Source: a virus
Virus record (IMG/VR): IMGVR_UViG_3300031857_000988
Span: 1-29,590 of that record
Reading direction: 5' to 3' (one strand)
DNA length: 29,590 nt
A program made the translations under genes and the position numbers. Positions within the stretch are counted from its first letter, which is position 1. Each line of letters begins with the position of its first letter. Below, in pieces: positions 5,851 through 12,740 of this stretch. The notes under the pieces were generated by a model. The model did not search any database. It was given only the letters and a program-made list of their open reading frames with translations, and was not told the DNA's origin.

Positions 5851-5862
5851 ACCTATATTGTA
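5848..5862 (-). promoter_or_regulatory. Start motif TACAATATAGGT-ATG, copy 1 of 5
   Basis: On the minus strand TACAATATAGGT is immediately followed by the ATG of the gene at 5515-5850. Five copies occur (5848-5862, 8448-8462, 12273-12287, 19570-19584, 21641-21655), each ending at a start codon. TACAAT resembles a sigma70-type -10 box and AGG a weak Shine-Dalgarno core. Here the motif lies some 20 bases after a strong terminator, which suggests that transcription restarts at it. Confidence 0.7.
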
Positions 5863-5881
5863 TCTCAAAGAAATAATTATT

Positions 5882-5906
5882 AAAAAAGCCCCACCGAAGT
5901 GAGGCT
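5882..5906 (-). terminator. Intrinsic terminator after the tail-tube gene
   Basis: On the minus strand AGCCTCAC, loop TTCG and GTGGGGCT form an 8-bp stem with one G-U pair and a stable UUCG-type loop, followed by six T. It separates the tail-tube gene from the portal group. Such an internal terminator in the virion block would lower expression of the downstream portal relative to capsid and tube. Confidence 0.9.
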
Positions 5907-5930
5907 CTTAGTTTATAATCTATGGCAAGA

Positions 5931-6458
5931 TTAAAGGAGTCCAGCAATAATAGCAGGGTCAACCTCATATGCCAAAGTAGGGTTCTCCGCTACCAAAGTA
6001 ACGCTGTACTTACTACCATCTGCACGAGCTGTCCCAGATCCTTCACCTGTTGCAGATAACTGCAAGTAAGGGAAGTACCAATATTTTCCATTAGCATCCT
6101 GTACAATACCTGCTAAGTATTGTTGTCCTGCTCCTAATATGTTAATAGCTTTTGACTTGTCCTGGTCTCTTCTGTGGAACATCAAATTTATTGTTGAAGT
6201 TACATAGGTAGAACCATTGATTAAGTCAATAGCTGAGTCCTCAGTGTATGAGGATACGTTTCTTCTGAACTCCAAGTCAATGAATGTATCACCTCCGACT
6301 ATTAAAGGTAAAGCGTCAATAGTCCAATCATTTGGGGCAGCATCTAATGTGATATTAGCCTCATCAATTTGATCTTGTCTATTAACTAAAAATCGGTAGA
6401 TACCTCCAGAGTTGTTGTCGCAGCTTTTTAAAATTGTTTCTAAACTTACACAGCTCAT
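5931..6458 (-). CDS. Probable major tail tube protein
   Basis: A 175-aa, mainly beta protein. The end (SATGEGSGTARADGSKYSVTL, then VAENPTLAYEVD) resembles the carboxyl region of tail-tube proteins in Bacteroidota siphophages, where a Gly/Ser-rich turn precedes a last strand and a closing YEV. The amino region begins MSCVSLETILKSCDNNSGG. It would form the hexameric tube around the tape measure. Terminators on both sides make it a single-gene unit with the capsid gene just upstream, in line with the high output needed from both. Confidence 0.6.
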   Translation of the reverse strand: MSCVSLETILKSCDNNSGGIYRFLVNRQDQIDEANITLDAAPNDWTIDALPLIVGGDTFIDLEFRRNVSSYTEDSAIDLINGSTYVTSTINLMFHRRDQDKSKAINILGAGQQYLAGIVQDANGKYWYFPYLQLSATGEGSGTARADGSKYSVTLVAENPTLAYEVDPAIIAGLL

Positions 6459-6481
6459 TTTAGTTTTTTTTTAATGTTTAA

Positions 6482-6504
6482 AAATAGGGGGCATTTCTAC
6501 CCCC
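6482..6504 (-). terminator. Intrinsic terminator after the major capsid gene
   Basis: On the minus strand GGGGG, an 8-base loop and CCCCC are followed by TATTTTTAA. The stem is short (5 bp) but all G-C. It lies directly after the stop of the capsid gene and probably makes only part of the transcripts end here, leaving some to continue into the tube gene. Confidence 0.75.
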
Positions 6505-6523
6505 GTTATATATAAGGGAGAGA

Positions 6524-7456
6524 TTAGGCAAAACATACGTTATACAAAACAATCTCTGCAGGGTTAACATAATGGAATCCTACTTTCATATTAGCACGAG
6601 TTCTCAAATAAGGCTCAGCAACTGAATCAGATAAGTTAACAGCTTTCAATGCTTTGTCATCACCCTCTGCATCAAATGCATAGATAAGGTTATTTCTCAA
6701 AGTCAACAAGATAGTGTTATCTGGCATACCTTCACAAACAACTACATTGATCCCTAAGAATGTTAAACCTAATGGAGTAGTAACATAAGTCAAAGTGTTA
6801 CCTTGTGCAGCAGCAAGCTCATAAGCATTAGCTACATTAGTAGACACATAAAATCTTAACTCAGTTTTTCTTCTGCTAATAGTTGAAGGAGCAAGAGCAA
6901 GCGTAGCACTCAATTGGTCAAGTACATTTGTTGTATCAATAGCACCTGCATACAATCCATTCACTGCCTCATCTCCACAAAGGCCTACTAAGTAACCATT
7001 ACAAAGTGATAACAATGGATCTAAAGATGTTGTATCACCTTGCCATCTCAACAACTCGATATCTTGACCGATAGTCATTGCCATCTCATTCCAATAGTAT
7101 GACATAAAAGATGCAACAGTGAAATCACCGTTAGATCCTTTTGCCATTTGCAATGCTAAGAATGATTGCTCTAAGTCAAACTGACAAAGTTGAGCCATAG
7201 CTGACAAAGGACATACATCAATATCAACTGCATCTAATGAATCATTAGGAGCGGAGAAGTTACAAGTTGATGCTTGTAAGATGTTACCAAAAGTTACATT
7301 GGCTAACTTAGTTTTAGACTTGATGCCCGGCAAAGAGCGAAAGTTAGATGCAATATCCTCTGATTGAAGATATGCTTTGGAGTAGAACTCCTCAGGGTTG
7401 GCACACAATAATGCGTTAGTCTCAACCTCTAAATTAAATTTTAAATTACGGTTCAT
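6524..7456 (-). CDS. Major capsid protein
   Basis: A 310-aa protein just after the protease-scaffold gene, the usual place for the capsid. Features fit an HK97-type fold without strong sequence identity: an amino arm, a helix with FLALQMAKGSNGDF, a long region with SYYWNEMAMTIGQDIELLRW (spine helix), and a beta-rich carboxyl part with TPLGLTFLGINVVV and VGFHYVNPAEIVLYN. The KAVNLSDSVAEPYLRTRANM segment near the end resembles the P-domain/A-domain return seen in such capsids. The gene is followed by its own terminator, as expected for the most abundant virion product. Confidence 0.8.
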   Translation of the reverse strand: MNRNLKFNLEVETNALLCANPEEFYSKAYLQSEDIASNFRSLPGIKSKTKLANVTFGNILQASTCNFSAPNDSLDAVDIDVCPLSAMAQLCQFDLEQSFLALQMAKGSNGDFTVASFMSYYWNEMAMTIGQDIELLRWQGDTTSLDPLLSLCNGYLVGLCGDEAVNGLYAGAIDTTNVLDQLSATLALAPSTISRRKTELRFYVSTNVANAYELAAAQGNTLTYVTTPLGLTFLGINVVVCEGMPDNTILLTLRNNLIYAFDAEGDDKALKAVNLSDSVAEPYLRTRANMKVGFHYVNPAEIVLYNVCFA

Positions 7457-7457
7457 T

Positions 7458-8450
7458 TTATTTGGTTTTTGAAAATTTTACAAATTCTTTAAATAGCTCT
7501 CTTGAGCTCATCTTTTGGTTCTTAGCCTCAACCTCAATCTCCTCATCTCTTGGAGCTAAGTACTCCTCCATTTGGTTCTTAAGGTCAGCTATGATAGCAA
7601 GTAGTTGATTCACTTGCTCTTCAAGTACAGGTGATACTATAGCAAGTACAGCCTCAGCATCAGTAGTGACATCAACTGCCATCTCAACATCCTCTGCAGC
7701 AGCGTCTGCCTCTTCCTCTTGTACATCCTCTGCAGCCTCATCAACTGTATCTTGAGCTTCCTCCTCAACAGCTGGCTCTTCTGCCATTTTTTCTTCTGCC
7801 ATCTCTTGGGCAGGTGCATCCTTAATCTCGATAACCTCACCGTCTTTAACGACATAGATTTTATCCTCGATCAGATGTTCTCCATCAGGTAACTTCATTG
7901 TATTTTGTTTTAATAATTCCGATAGTTTAAGTCCAAGGAATCCCTCAATAGAGTAACCTACTTGACCTGACTCAACAAGGGTATCATAATACTCCTTATC
8001 AGTCACTTGACTTGTTAGCATTATCGTTCCCTTTGGCACTTCAATACCATAGGTAGTGAATGCCTTATCTTGTTTAGGGCTCTCTACTATCCAAGCCTCA
8101 AGGATGTAGGCAGGAACTTTCTCCTCTGCCTCATGCTCTAAGTTAAAGATATCTTTGTTCTGTAGGTTCTGCATGAACTTAGCATGAATAAACTCAATGA
8201 CCTCCTCTGTGAATAGCACATCATACTCAGTGCCATCCTCATCTCTACGATAGATTGACATTGGTATCATAGCAGGTGCTACAATACGCATCTTAATGTC
8301 ATCAGAGAATGTCATGGGAGTAGCTTGACTGAATGCCATACCTTTAACCTTAATAGCAGGCTTAGAGGTGAAGGCAATCATCTCAATACCTAAGTCCTCT
8401 CCATCGGAGTACTCAGGATCTATTGTTATCTTATAGACAGGTCTATCCAT
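7458..8450 (-). CDS. Prohead protease (XkdF/S78_2-like) fused to scaffold
   Basis: A 330-aa protein. Residues 1-185 resemble the XkdF-type putative phage serine protease (Peptidase_S78_2). IAFTSKPAIKVKGMAF is near the start, FNLEHEAEEKVPAYILEAW contains the candidate catalytic His106, and GYSIEGFLG contains Ser167. Residues about 205-275 are very acidic and Glu/Ala-rich. A coiled coil follows (VNQLLAIIADLKNQMEEYL), then a basic end, the typical make-up of a scaffold that is cleaved out of the prohead. The ATG follows the start motif at 8448-8462. A third catalytic residue was not identified. Confidence 0.75.
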   Translation of the reverse strand: MDRPVYKITIDPEYSDGEDLGIEMIAFTSKPAIKVKGMAFSQATPMTFSDDIKMRIVAPAMIPMSIYRRDEDGTEYDVLFTEEVIEFIHAKFMQNLQNKDIFNLEHEAEEKVPAYILEAWIVESPKQDKAFTTYGIEVPKGTIMLTSQVTDKEYYDTLVESGQVGYSIEGFLGLKLSELLKQNTMKLPDGEHLIEDKIYVVKDGEVIEIKDAPAQEMAEEKMAEEPAVEEEAQDTVDEAAEDVQEEEADAAAEDVEMAVDVTTDAEAVLAIVSPVLEEQVNQLLAIIADLKNQMEEYLAPRDEEIEVEAKNQKMSSRELFKEFVKFSKTK

Positions 8451-8462
8451 GCCTATATTGTA
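8448..8462 (-). promoter_or_regulatory. Start motif TACAATATAGGC-ATG, copy 2 of 5
   Basis: It differs from the other copies only by C in place of T before ATG. It is in the 44-bp space between divergent genes, so it must work as a start signal for the leftward protease-scaffold gene; no leftward gene lies directly upstream to supply read-through except beyond the plus-strand pair. Confidence 0.7.
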
Positions 8463-8470
8463 GAATGTTG

Positions 8471-8478
8471 TATATTTG
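8471..8478 (+). promoter_or_regulatory. -7 box TATATTTG for the plus-strand gene pair
   Basis: TATATTTG matches the Bacteroidota -7 consensus TAnnTTTG exactly and lies 16 bases before the ATG at 8495. No good TTTG is seen at the expected -33 distance (about 8447-8452), so the promoter may be weak or need an activator. It is identical to the -7 box of the replication promoter at 28606-28613. Confidence 0.5.
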
Positions 8479-8494
8479 TTAAAAATTAGAATCT

Positions 8495-9043
8495 ATGGTA
8501 AAAATTTTAGACAAAGAAATTCCTAATCAATTAAAGGAATTAACAGTGCAACAGTTTGAGGATATCACATCCATCCATGCACAACAGGAGTTAGATGCTA
8601 TTGAGAAACACCTTAAAGTGTTTGAGCTATTTGGTATCACTGAGAATGACTTTGAGCATACCACCATTGAGCAGTTCAAGATGTATGTCAAGGAGTTCAA
8701 CAACATCAAAGGTAGACCTAAGCTACAGCCTACCATCGAACTTGATGGATACAAGTGTACTGCCTTCGAAGGTGAGGAGTTCAAGCTATCTGTTAAAGAT
8801 ACTAAGCACATTGAGAAGGTTATGAACTCTAAGCACAAGGGATACATCTCTGAGATGTTAGCCATCCTGTTCAAGAGAGATGACCTTACTAAGGCTGAGC
8901 ACTATGACTCTGCTCACATCAAGCACAAGGCTAAGATGATAAGAGAGCTCAAGGCAGAGTTAGCAGTACCTTACTTAGTAGAGATAGGACAGAAACTGTC
9001 CAAAGAAATCAAACGCAATGAAGCTCCCGAAGTCGTGGAATGA
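8495..9043 (+). CDS. Possible tail assembly chaperone, first gene of a plus-strand pair
   Basis: A 182-aa hydrophilic, helical protein: MVKILDKEIPNQLKELTVQQ, then FEDITSIHAQQELDAI and FELFGITENDF. The next gene opens with the same layout (PKSWNEIDVLQFKEIRELHS, then LSALAGVSSDDL), so the two share an amino-terminal domain. Two overlapping genes with related starts, in the virion block, fit tail assembly chaperones such as lambda G/GT. A frameshift or re-initiation in the 26-bp overlap is possible (GCT CCC GAA lies there). The strand is opposite to all neighbours. Assignment is tentative. Confidence 0.45.
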   Translation: MVKILDKEIPNQLKELTVQQFEDITSIHAQQELDAIEKHLKVFELFGITENDFEHTTIEQFKMYVKEFNNIKGRPKLQPTIELDGYKCTAFEGEEFKLSVKDTKHIEKVMNSKHKGYISEMLAILFKRDDLTKAEHYDSAHIKHKAKMIRELKAELAVPYLVEIGQKLSKEIKRNEAPEVVE

Positions 9044-9752
9044 GATTGATGTCCTGCAGTTTAAAGAGATAAGAGAACTTCACTCCATTGAGGAGGTATT
9101 TGCAAGGGAGATAGAGATACTCTCAGCTCTTGCAGGAGTGAGCTCTGATGATCTTGAGGACTTGGATGTAAGTGAAGTAAGCTCATTACTCAAGGATATA
9201 ACATTCATTAACTCTGAACCATCTAAGAATTATAAGCATGATCTTGATAAGTGGAAGTTTAAACCTCTATCTAAGCTAACCTGTGGTGAGTTCATTGACT
9301 TAGAGTACTTCTTTGCTAATGACTACATCAAGCACCTATGTCATATAGCCTCTATCCTCTACAGGCAACACACTACCAATGAGTGGGGTCAACTAACTTT
9401 TGAGCCTTATGCCTTCAATCCATTTGAGAGATATGACCTGTTTGATGAGTACTGTATCAATGACATCTATGGCATCATACCTGAGTACCTATCATTTAGG
9501 CAGGATTTTATGGATAAGTACTACCTACTCTTTAATGATGATGAGGGATCAGATGATGAGGAAGAGGATAAGCCTAAGACATCAGAGGAAGCTAAGGCTC
9601 AAGCTGAGCAGAAGTCTGCTGTGAAGTGGGGATGGGAGAGACTACTCTACTCCCTTTGTAATGAGGACTTGACTAAGTTCAAGCAGGTTACTGATCTACC
9701 TCTTGTGCTTACCTTTAATATGCTCTCAATGAAAAAGGAGCTTAATCTATAG
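9018..9752 (+). CDS. Possible tail assembly chaperone, second gene of the pair
   Basis: A 244-aa protein whose first 60 residues resemble the start of the preceding gene. The middle is aromatic-rich (FIDLEYFFANDYIKHLCHIA). A very acidic linker (DDEGSDDEEEDKPK) precedes the last domain, KWGWERLLYSLCNEDLTKF and LPLVLTFNMLSMKKEL, a pattern I associate with the second chaperone of Bacteroidota siphophages. It starts inside the first gene in the +1 frame and could also be made as a fusion by frameshifting. It ends overlapping by six bases, tail to tail, with the leftward gene at 9747-10184. Confidence 0.45.
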   Translation: MKLPKSWNEIDVLQFKEIRELHSIEEVFAREIEILSALAGVSSDDLEDLDVSEVSSLLKDITFINSEPSKNYKHDLDKWKFKPLSKLTCGEFIDLEYFFANDYIKHLCHIASILYRQHTTNEWGQLTFEPYAFNPFERYDLFDEYCINDIYGIIPEYLSFRQDFMDKYYLLFNDDEGSDDEEEDKPKTSEEAKAQAEQKSAVKWGWERLLYSLCNEDLTKFKQVTDLPLVLTFNMLSMKKELNL

Positions 9753-10184
9753 CATACCTCTGAATGATAGAGGAGCTGAGAACTCTCCACCAATAGGCTC
9801 AAATGTATAGATGATAGAACGCTTCTCTCCTAAGATATTAGCCACTTCTAAGATAGGATAGCGTTGTGTCATCCATTCAGTATATTGACTATATATCTCT
9901 GCAGTGATACCTTCTGCATCTAATCTCCTTGATAGCTCAGCACAGAAGTCATAAGGTGATATGTAGATAGTTCCATTATTTAGAAACCCAAAGTAATACA
10001 TCGCAATAATTTGTATCTCAAGCTCTCCAAGAGCAGGTATCTTAGCATTGATACGAACTGAGTCATACATAGCTCCTGTATCAATAGCCCCATCCTGAGC
10101 TATTATCTGCTGCAGGATGCGTTGTATCTTACGCCTTGTAGGATACTTGACATTGAATATACCATTATTTGCGTATCTTGCCAT
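9747..10184 (-). CDS. HK97 gp10-like tail completion protein
   Basis: A 145-aa protein. The segment AIDTGAMYDSVRINAKI then AMYYFGFLNNGTI recalls the HK97-gp10 family pattern, in which DTG(A/R)LRxS is followed by a Tyr/Phe-rich strand and xxGT. These proteins cap or join the tail to the head. Its four lysines seen in NVKYP, RRKIQ, NAKIP and GEKRS all use AAG. The gene overlaps the fibre-associated gene upstream by one base. Role inferred from motif and position. Confidence 0.6.
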   Translation of the reverse strand: MARYANNGIFNVKYPTRRKIQRILQQIIAQDGAIDTGAMYDSVRINAKIPALGELEIQIIAMYYFGFLNNGTIYISPYDFCAELSRRLDAEGITAEIYSQYTEWMTQRYPILEVANILGEKRSIIYTFEPIGGEFSAPLSFRGML

Positions 10185-10435
10185 TATTCAAAAGGTGGTG
10201 GTGTTGGCTTCGGCTCATAAGGTATTAAGTCAAGGTCTTTTACCCAAAGATAATCAGGATTTACACATTGCTCCATTTCTTCAACTGAGATAACCCAATT
10301 ATCATTGGCATCTTGAATAGGATTAAAATAAGAGTCAGGTGCATACCATTGACCGATTAATTCGTCTTTTTGTAACTCAGTAAGTAACCCTACATAAGTT
10401 AGTCTTTGTTCTTTTGTTAATTCGTTTAGTTTCAT
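10184..10435 (-). CDS. Small fibre-associated protein, 83 aa
   Basis: A hydrophilic protein beginning MKLNELTKEQRLTYVGLLTE, with a Trp/Tyr-rich centre (LIGQWYAPDSYFNPIQDAND) and a Pro-rich end (YEPKPTPPPFE). I associate short proteins with this WYAPDSYFNPI segment with fibre genes of Bacteroidota phages, where they may be fibre-assembly or tip proteins. Four of its five lysines use AAA, the opposite of its neighbour at 9747-10184. It overlaps the upstream fibre gene by ATGA. Confidence 0.6.
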   Translation of the reverse strand: MKLNELTKEQRLTYVGLLTELQKDELIGQWYAPDSYFNPIQDANDNWVISVEEMEQCVNPDYLWVKDLDLIPYEPKPTPPPFE

Positions 10436-11250
10436 ACGTTTCTATTTAATGCTGTTTGGAATGTAGTTACTCGGTTGTTTAAGTTGGTAACATCAGCATC
10501 TGTTAAACCTGTTCCTATTGAAGCAAAGGCTTGATTTCTTGCTGAATATGCTGTTGGATTTGTAGGTGCTCCATCTCTATTTGTAGCTCCTAAAAATATA
10601 TTCCAATTTGGCAAAGTACCAACAGAGGAAGTTATTGTTGTACCTATTTGAGTAGCATTTTTAAACGCCTTATATGAGTTAGCGGCTGTTCTTGAAATCG
10701 TTAATAATCCTTTTGTTTGTACAGCTAATGTAAATCTTGATGTACTTGAATAACTATCCGCATAGAAATTACCAACATAAGACTGTGCAATAAATAAGTT
10801 ACGCACATCAGTTGCTGCTGTTGCTCCTATATCAATTCCACCTGCGCCATCAGTTCTTGAATAAAAACTTAAATGCGTATCATTAAGCGTTAAAGCTGTT
10901 GTTGGGTTTAAGCCTGTATTACCATATCCATTAACTCCAAATGTAACTCCATTGCTTGAACTTGTAACTCCACCAGCCCAACTAATTTGATATTGTGATG
11001 TATTCTTAAGGTTATAAGAATTACTTGTATTAGTATTACCCACAAACGGATAAACCGCTTTCATCTTAGTCCAAAGACCATCCGCTTTCAAGTCAACTAC
11101 TAAAGTATTAATTGCCGCTTGTTGTGTAGGGTCTGTTATTGCAGCCGCTGTTATGAATGCTTGTGCATCGGGGTCAACTCCACCTCCTGATGCAGTCCTC
11201 GCTAATATTCCATGTGTTGCTAAAAACATACTATTCCCGTAGCCTATCAT
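10432..11250 (-). CDS. Tail tip / receptor-binding protein candidate, 272 aa
   Basis: A Gly/Ser/Thr/Asn-rich beta protein. It has a conserved-looking helical start (DPDAQAFITAAAITDPTQQA, then INTLVVDLKADGLWTKMKAV), a beta region like a lectin/laminin-G jelly roll (NDTHLSFYSRTDGAGG, LPNWNIFLGATNRDG), and a closing helix (GLTDADVTNLNNRVTTFQTA). I recall this three-part layout from fibre-type proteins of Bacteroidota phages and prophages. It is the best candidate in the window for host recognition. ATGA overlaps on both sides place it in a fibre cassette with its neighbours. Confidence 0.6.
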   Translation of the reverse strand: MIGYGNSMFLATHGILARTASGGGVDPDAQAFITAAAITDPTQQAAINTLVVDLKADGLWTKMKAVYPFVGNTNTSNSYNLKNTSQYQISWAGGVTSSSNGVTFGVNGYGNTGLNPTTALTLNDTHLSFYSRTDGAGGIDIGATAATDVRNLFIAQSYVGNFYADSYSSTSRFTLAVQTKGLLTISRTAANSYKAFKNATQIGTTITSSVGTLPNWNIFLGATNRDGAPTNPTAYSARNQAFASIGTGLTDADVTNLNNRVTTFQTALNRNV

Positions 11251-11513
11251 AATACAATAGTAACTGATCCACTTGTTAACTTAACACCACTGAACTTCTG
11301 AGCTGAGGTAGGTCTGATGATAGCACCTGCCTTAACTGCTGTTCCTGTTGCTGCTATATAGCTTGACTTCACATCTGTGCCTGCTATCTTGATAGTGTTG
11401 AACACTGTGTCCTCAAGTACTACAATAGCATCAAAGTTACCTGTAAACTCAGTTGTGTTATTCAAGATATAAGTACCTTGACCTGCTATTAGTATTTCGT
11501 TATCTGTTGCCAT
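11247..11513 (-). CDS. Small beta-rich virion protein, 88 aa
   Basis: Alternating hydrophobic and polar residues throughout (TYILNNTTEFTGNFDAIVVL, IRPTSAQKFSGVKLTSGSV) point to a small beta sandwich. No enzyme motif is present. It is between two fibre genes, so a fibre-associated or decoration role is likely. An ATG at 11513 is 12 bases from the upstream stop. I do not recognise a named family. Confidence 0.6.
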   Translation of the reverse strand: MATDNEILIAGQGTYILNNTTEFTGNFDAIVVLEDTVFNTIKIAGTDVKSSYIAATGTAVKAGAIIRPTSAQKFSGVKLTSGSVTIVL

Positions 11514-11525
11514 TTTATATATTTA

Positions 11526-12275
11526 TTACGTTGTTAAATCTCCTGCTAACACCCACTCATTAGTGTCTATCTTGATAAGAGTAGCCATGCCATACTGAGC
11601 TGCTATCTTAGTCTTACCTCCACTTGACCTAAGGGTCACTCCTGCTGTTGGAGCTATTGTTGTCTGACCTGCACCATACTGAACAACAAGTATCTGAGTC
11701 CCTATTGGGAACGGTACTGATATGTTAGTTGGTATCCTTAAGTCATTAGCTGCTGCATTGTTAGTTCTGATTAACTTATATAAGTCAGTCAAAACTATGT
11801 TATTAAGAGTTGATGTCTTCTCTACTATAGTAACCTCTCTTGGAGCAAGAGTACAGGTCTCATCTGGATAAGTATATACCCTGTCAGCTGTATTGCTTGA
11901 GGTCTTTAATGTAGTATAGTAATCATTATCATTCTTATACTTCAAGTCCCCATTACTGTCAGCATAGAGAGCAGTACTCTGCCCTGATGCTGTTGCATCT
12001 GCAGACTGATGCTTGAGGTGTAGATGTCCATCTCCCCCTGTGCCTTCAATATAGACTGATCTTGCACTGAGCTTGTTAGCATCTAAGTCAACATCTTGAG
12101 TAGCTCCTGTGTAAGGAACATATCCACTAAGACTCCCTAACACTAACTCCTGCCCTGTGATAGAACGTGTCTCATATCCTGAGCCTGTATCAACACTTAC
12201 TTCAAGTAAGTCAGTAGGGTCAAGGTCTGCTCCCTTAGGAGTCATCTGAGATATTTTCTGTCTATTGATAGCCAT
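11526..12275 (-). CDS. Tail fibre-like protein, 249 aa
   Basis: It begins MAINRQKISQMTPKGADLDP, a baseplate-attachment-like start. A shaft-type region follows (YVPYTGATQDVDLDANKLSA, then HLHLKHQSADATASGQ and ALYADSNGDLKYKN), as is common in phage fibres with T5/T7-like shafts. The end is beta-rich (GQTTIAPTAGVTLRSSGGKT). It is probably a trimeric fibre or fibre base. The ATG follows a perfect TACAATATAGGT motif, so the fibre group may be a transcription or translation unit of its own. Confidence 0.7.
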   Translation of the reverse strand: MAINRQKISQMTPKGADLDPTDLLEVSVDTGSGYETRSITGQELVLGSLSGYVPYTGATQDVDLDANKLSARSVYIEGTGGDGHLHLKHQSADATASGQSTALYADSNGDLKYKNDNDYYTTLKTSSNTADRVYTYPDETCTLAPREVTIVEKTSTLNNIVLTDLYKLIRTNNAAANDLRIPTNISVPFPIGTQILVVQYGAGQTTIAPTAGVTLRSSGGKTKIAAQYGMATLIKIDTNEWVLAGDLTT

Positions 12276-12287
12276 ACCTATATTGTA
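12273..12287 (-). promoter_or_regulatory. Start motif TACAATATAGGT-ATG, copy 3 of 5
   Basis: A perfect copy ending at the ATG of the fibre gene at 11526-12275, in the 18-bp gap after the tail terminator-like gene. It marks the first gene of the fibre group. Confidence 0.7.
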
Positions 12288-12293
12288 ATTAAC

Positions 12294-12740
12294 TTATGAT
12301 TCTGTTAGAATAGGCACTTGACAATCTGTCCAATTACTCATATCTACATCCAAGGTCATAACCCACCCTGCTGCATAGTCTAAGACCTGGTTATTCAATG
12401 GCACTATGGCAGGCTGTCCTAATATATCGAAGTCATAATCATCACTAAATGTGAAGTAGTTAACTAAGTCAACAAGTATCTGATGGCAGTCTGATAGTAT
12501 CACAGTGATATTAGCTCTATCCTTCTGAATGATATCCAAGCAAGTGATCTCTAAGCTCATTGTGTTAGTGTTCTCAGTTGCTATGGCTGTGATAGGTGCT
12601 ATGAACACAATAGGATACTTCTCATCCTTTGTGGCAAAGTTAGGCATCTGCTCTGCAAAGTCACTACCTACTTTTTTAACCTGTAGATGTGCGTTATAGA
12701 ATGCCTCTATCTTATTGATTAATGCTTGATAACTTGTCAT
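12294..12740 (-). CDS. Tail terminator-like protein, 148 aa
   Basis: A mixed alpha/beta protein with a helical start (MTSYQALINKIEAFYNAHLQ), a beta sheet (YPIVFIAPITAIATENTNTM and LEITCLDIIQKDRANITVI) and the middle helix CHQILVDLVNYFTF. This order (helix, sheet, helix, sheet) fits tail-terminator/tail-completion proteins, which stop tube growth. Position next to the tape measure agrees. No specific motif proves it. Its start overlaps the tape-measure stop by ATGA. Confidence 0.5.
   Translation of the reverse strand: MTSYQALINKIEAFYNAHLQVKKVGSDFAEQMPNFATKDEKYPIVFIAPITAIATENTNTMSLEITCLDIIQKDRANITVILSDCHQILVDLVNYFTFSDDYDFDILGQPAIVPLNNQVLDYAAGWVMTLDVDMSNWTDCQVPILTES

Noticed and set aside
8527-8874. 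115-codon minus-strand frame inside the plus-strand gene pair
   Set aside because: I checked it as an alternative explanation for the strand anomaly. Its product is Ser/Cys/Asn-rich without plausible structure, whereas the plus-strand frames give charged helical proteins with matching starts.
9018-9043. Firm call of a programmed frameshift between the plus-strand genes
   Set aside because: The second gene has its own ATG and no classic slippery heptamer is present; GCT CCC GAA allows only a weak +1 suggestion.
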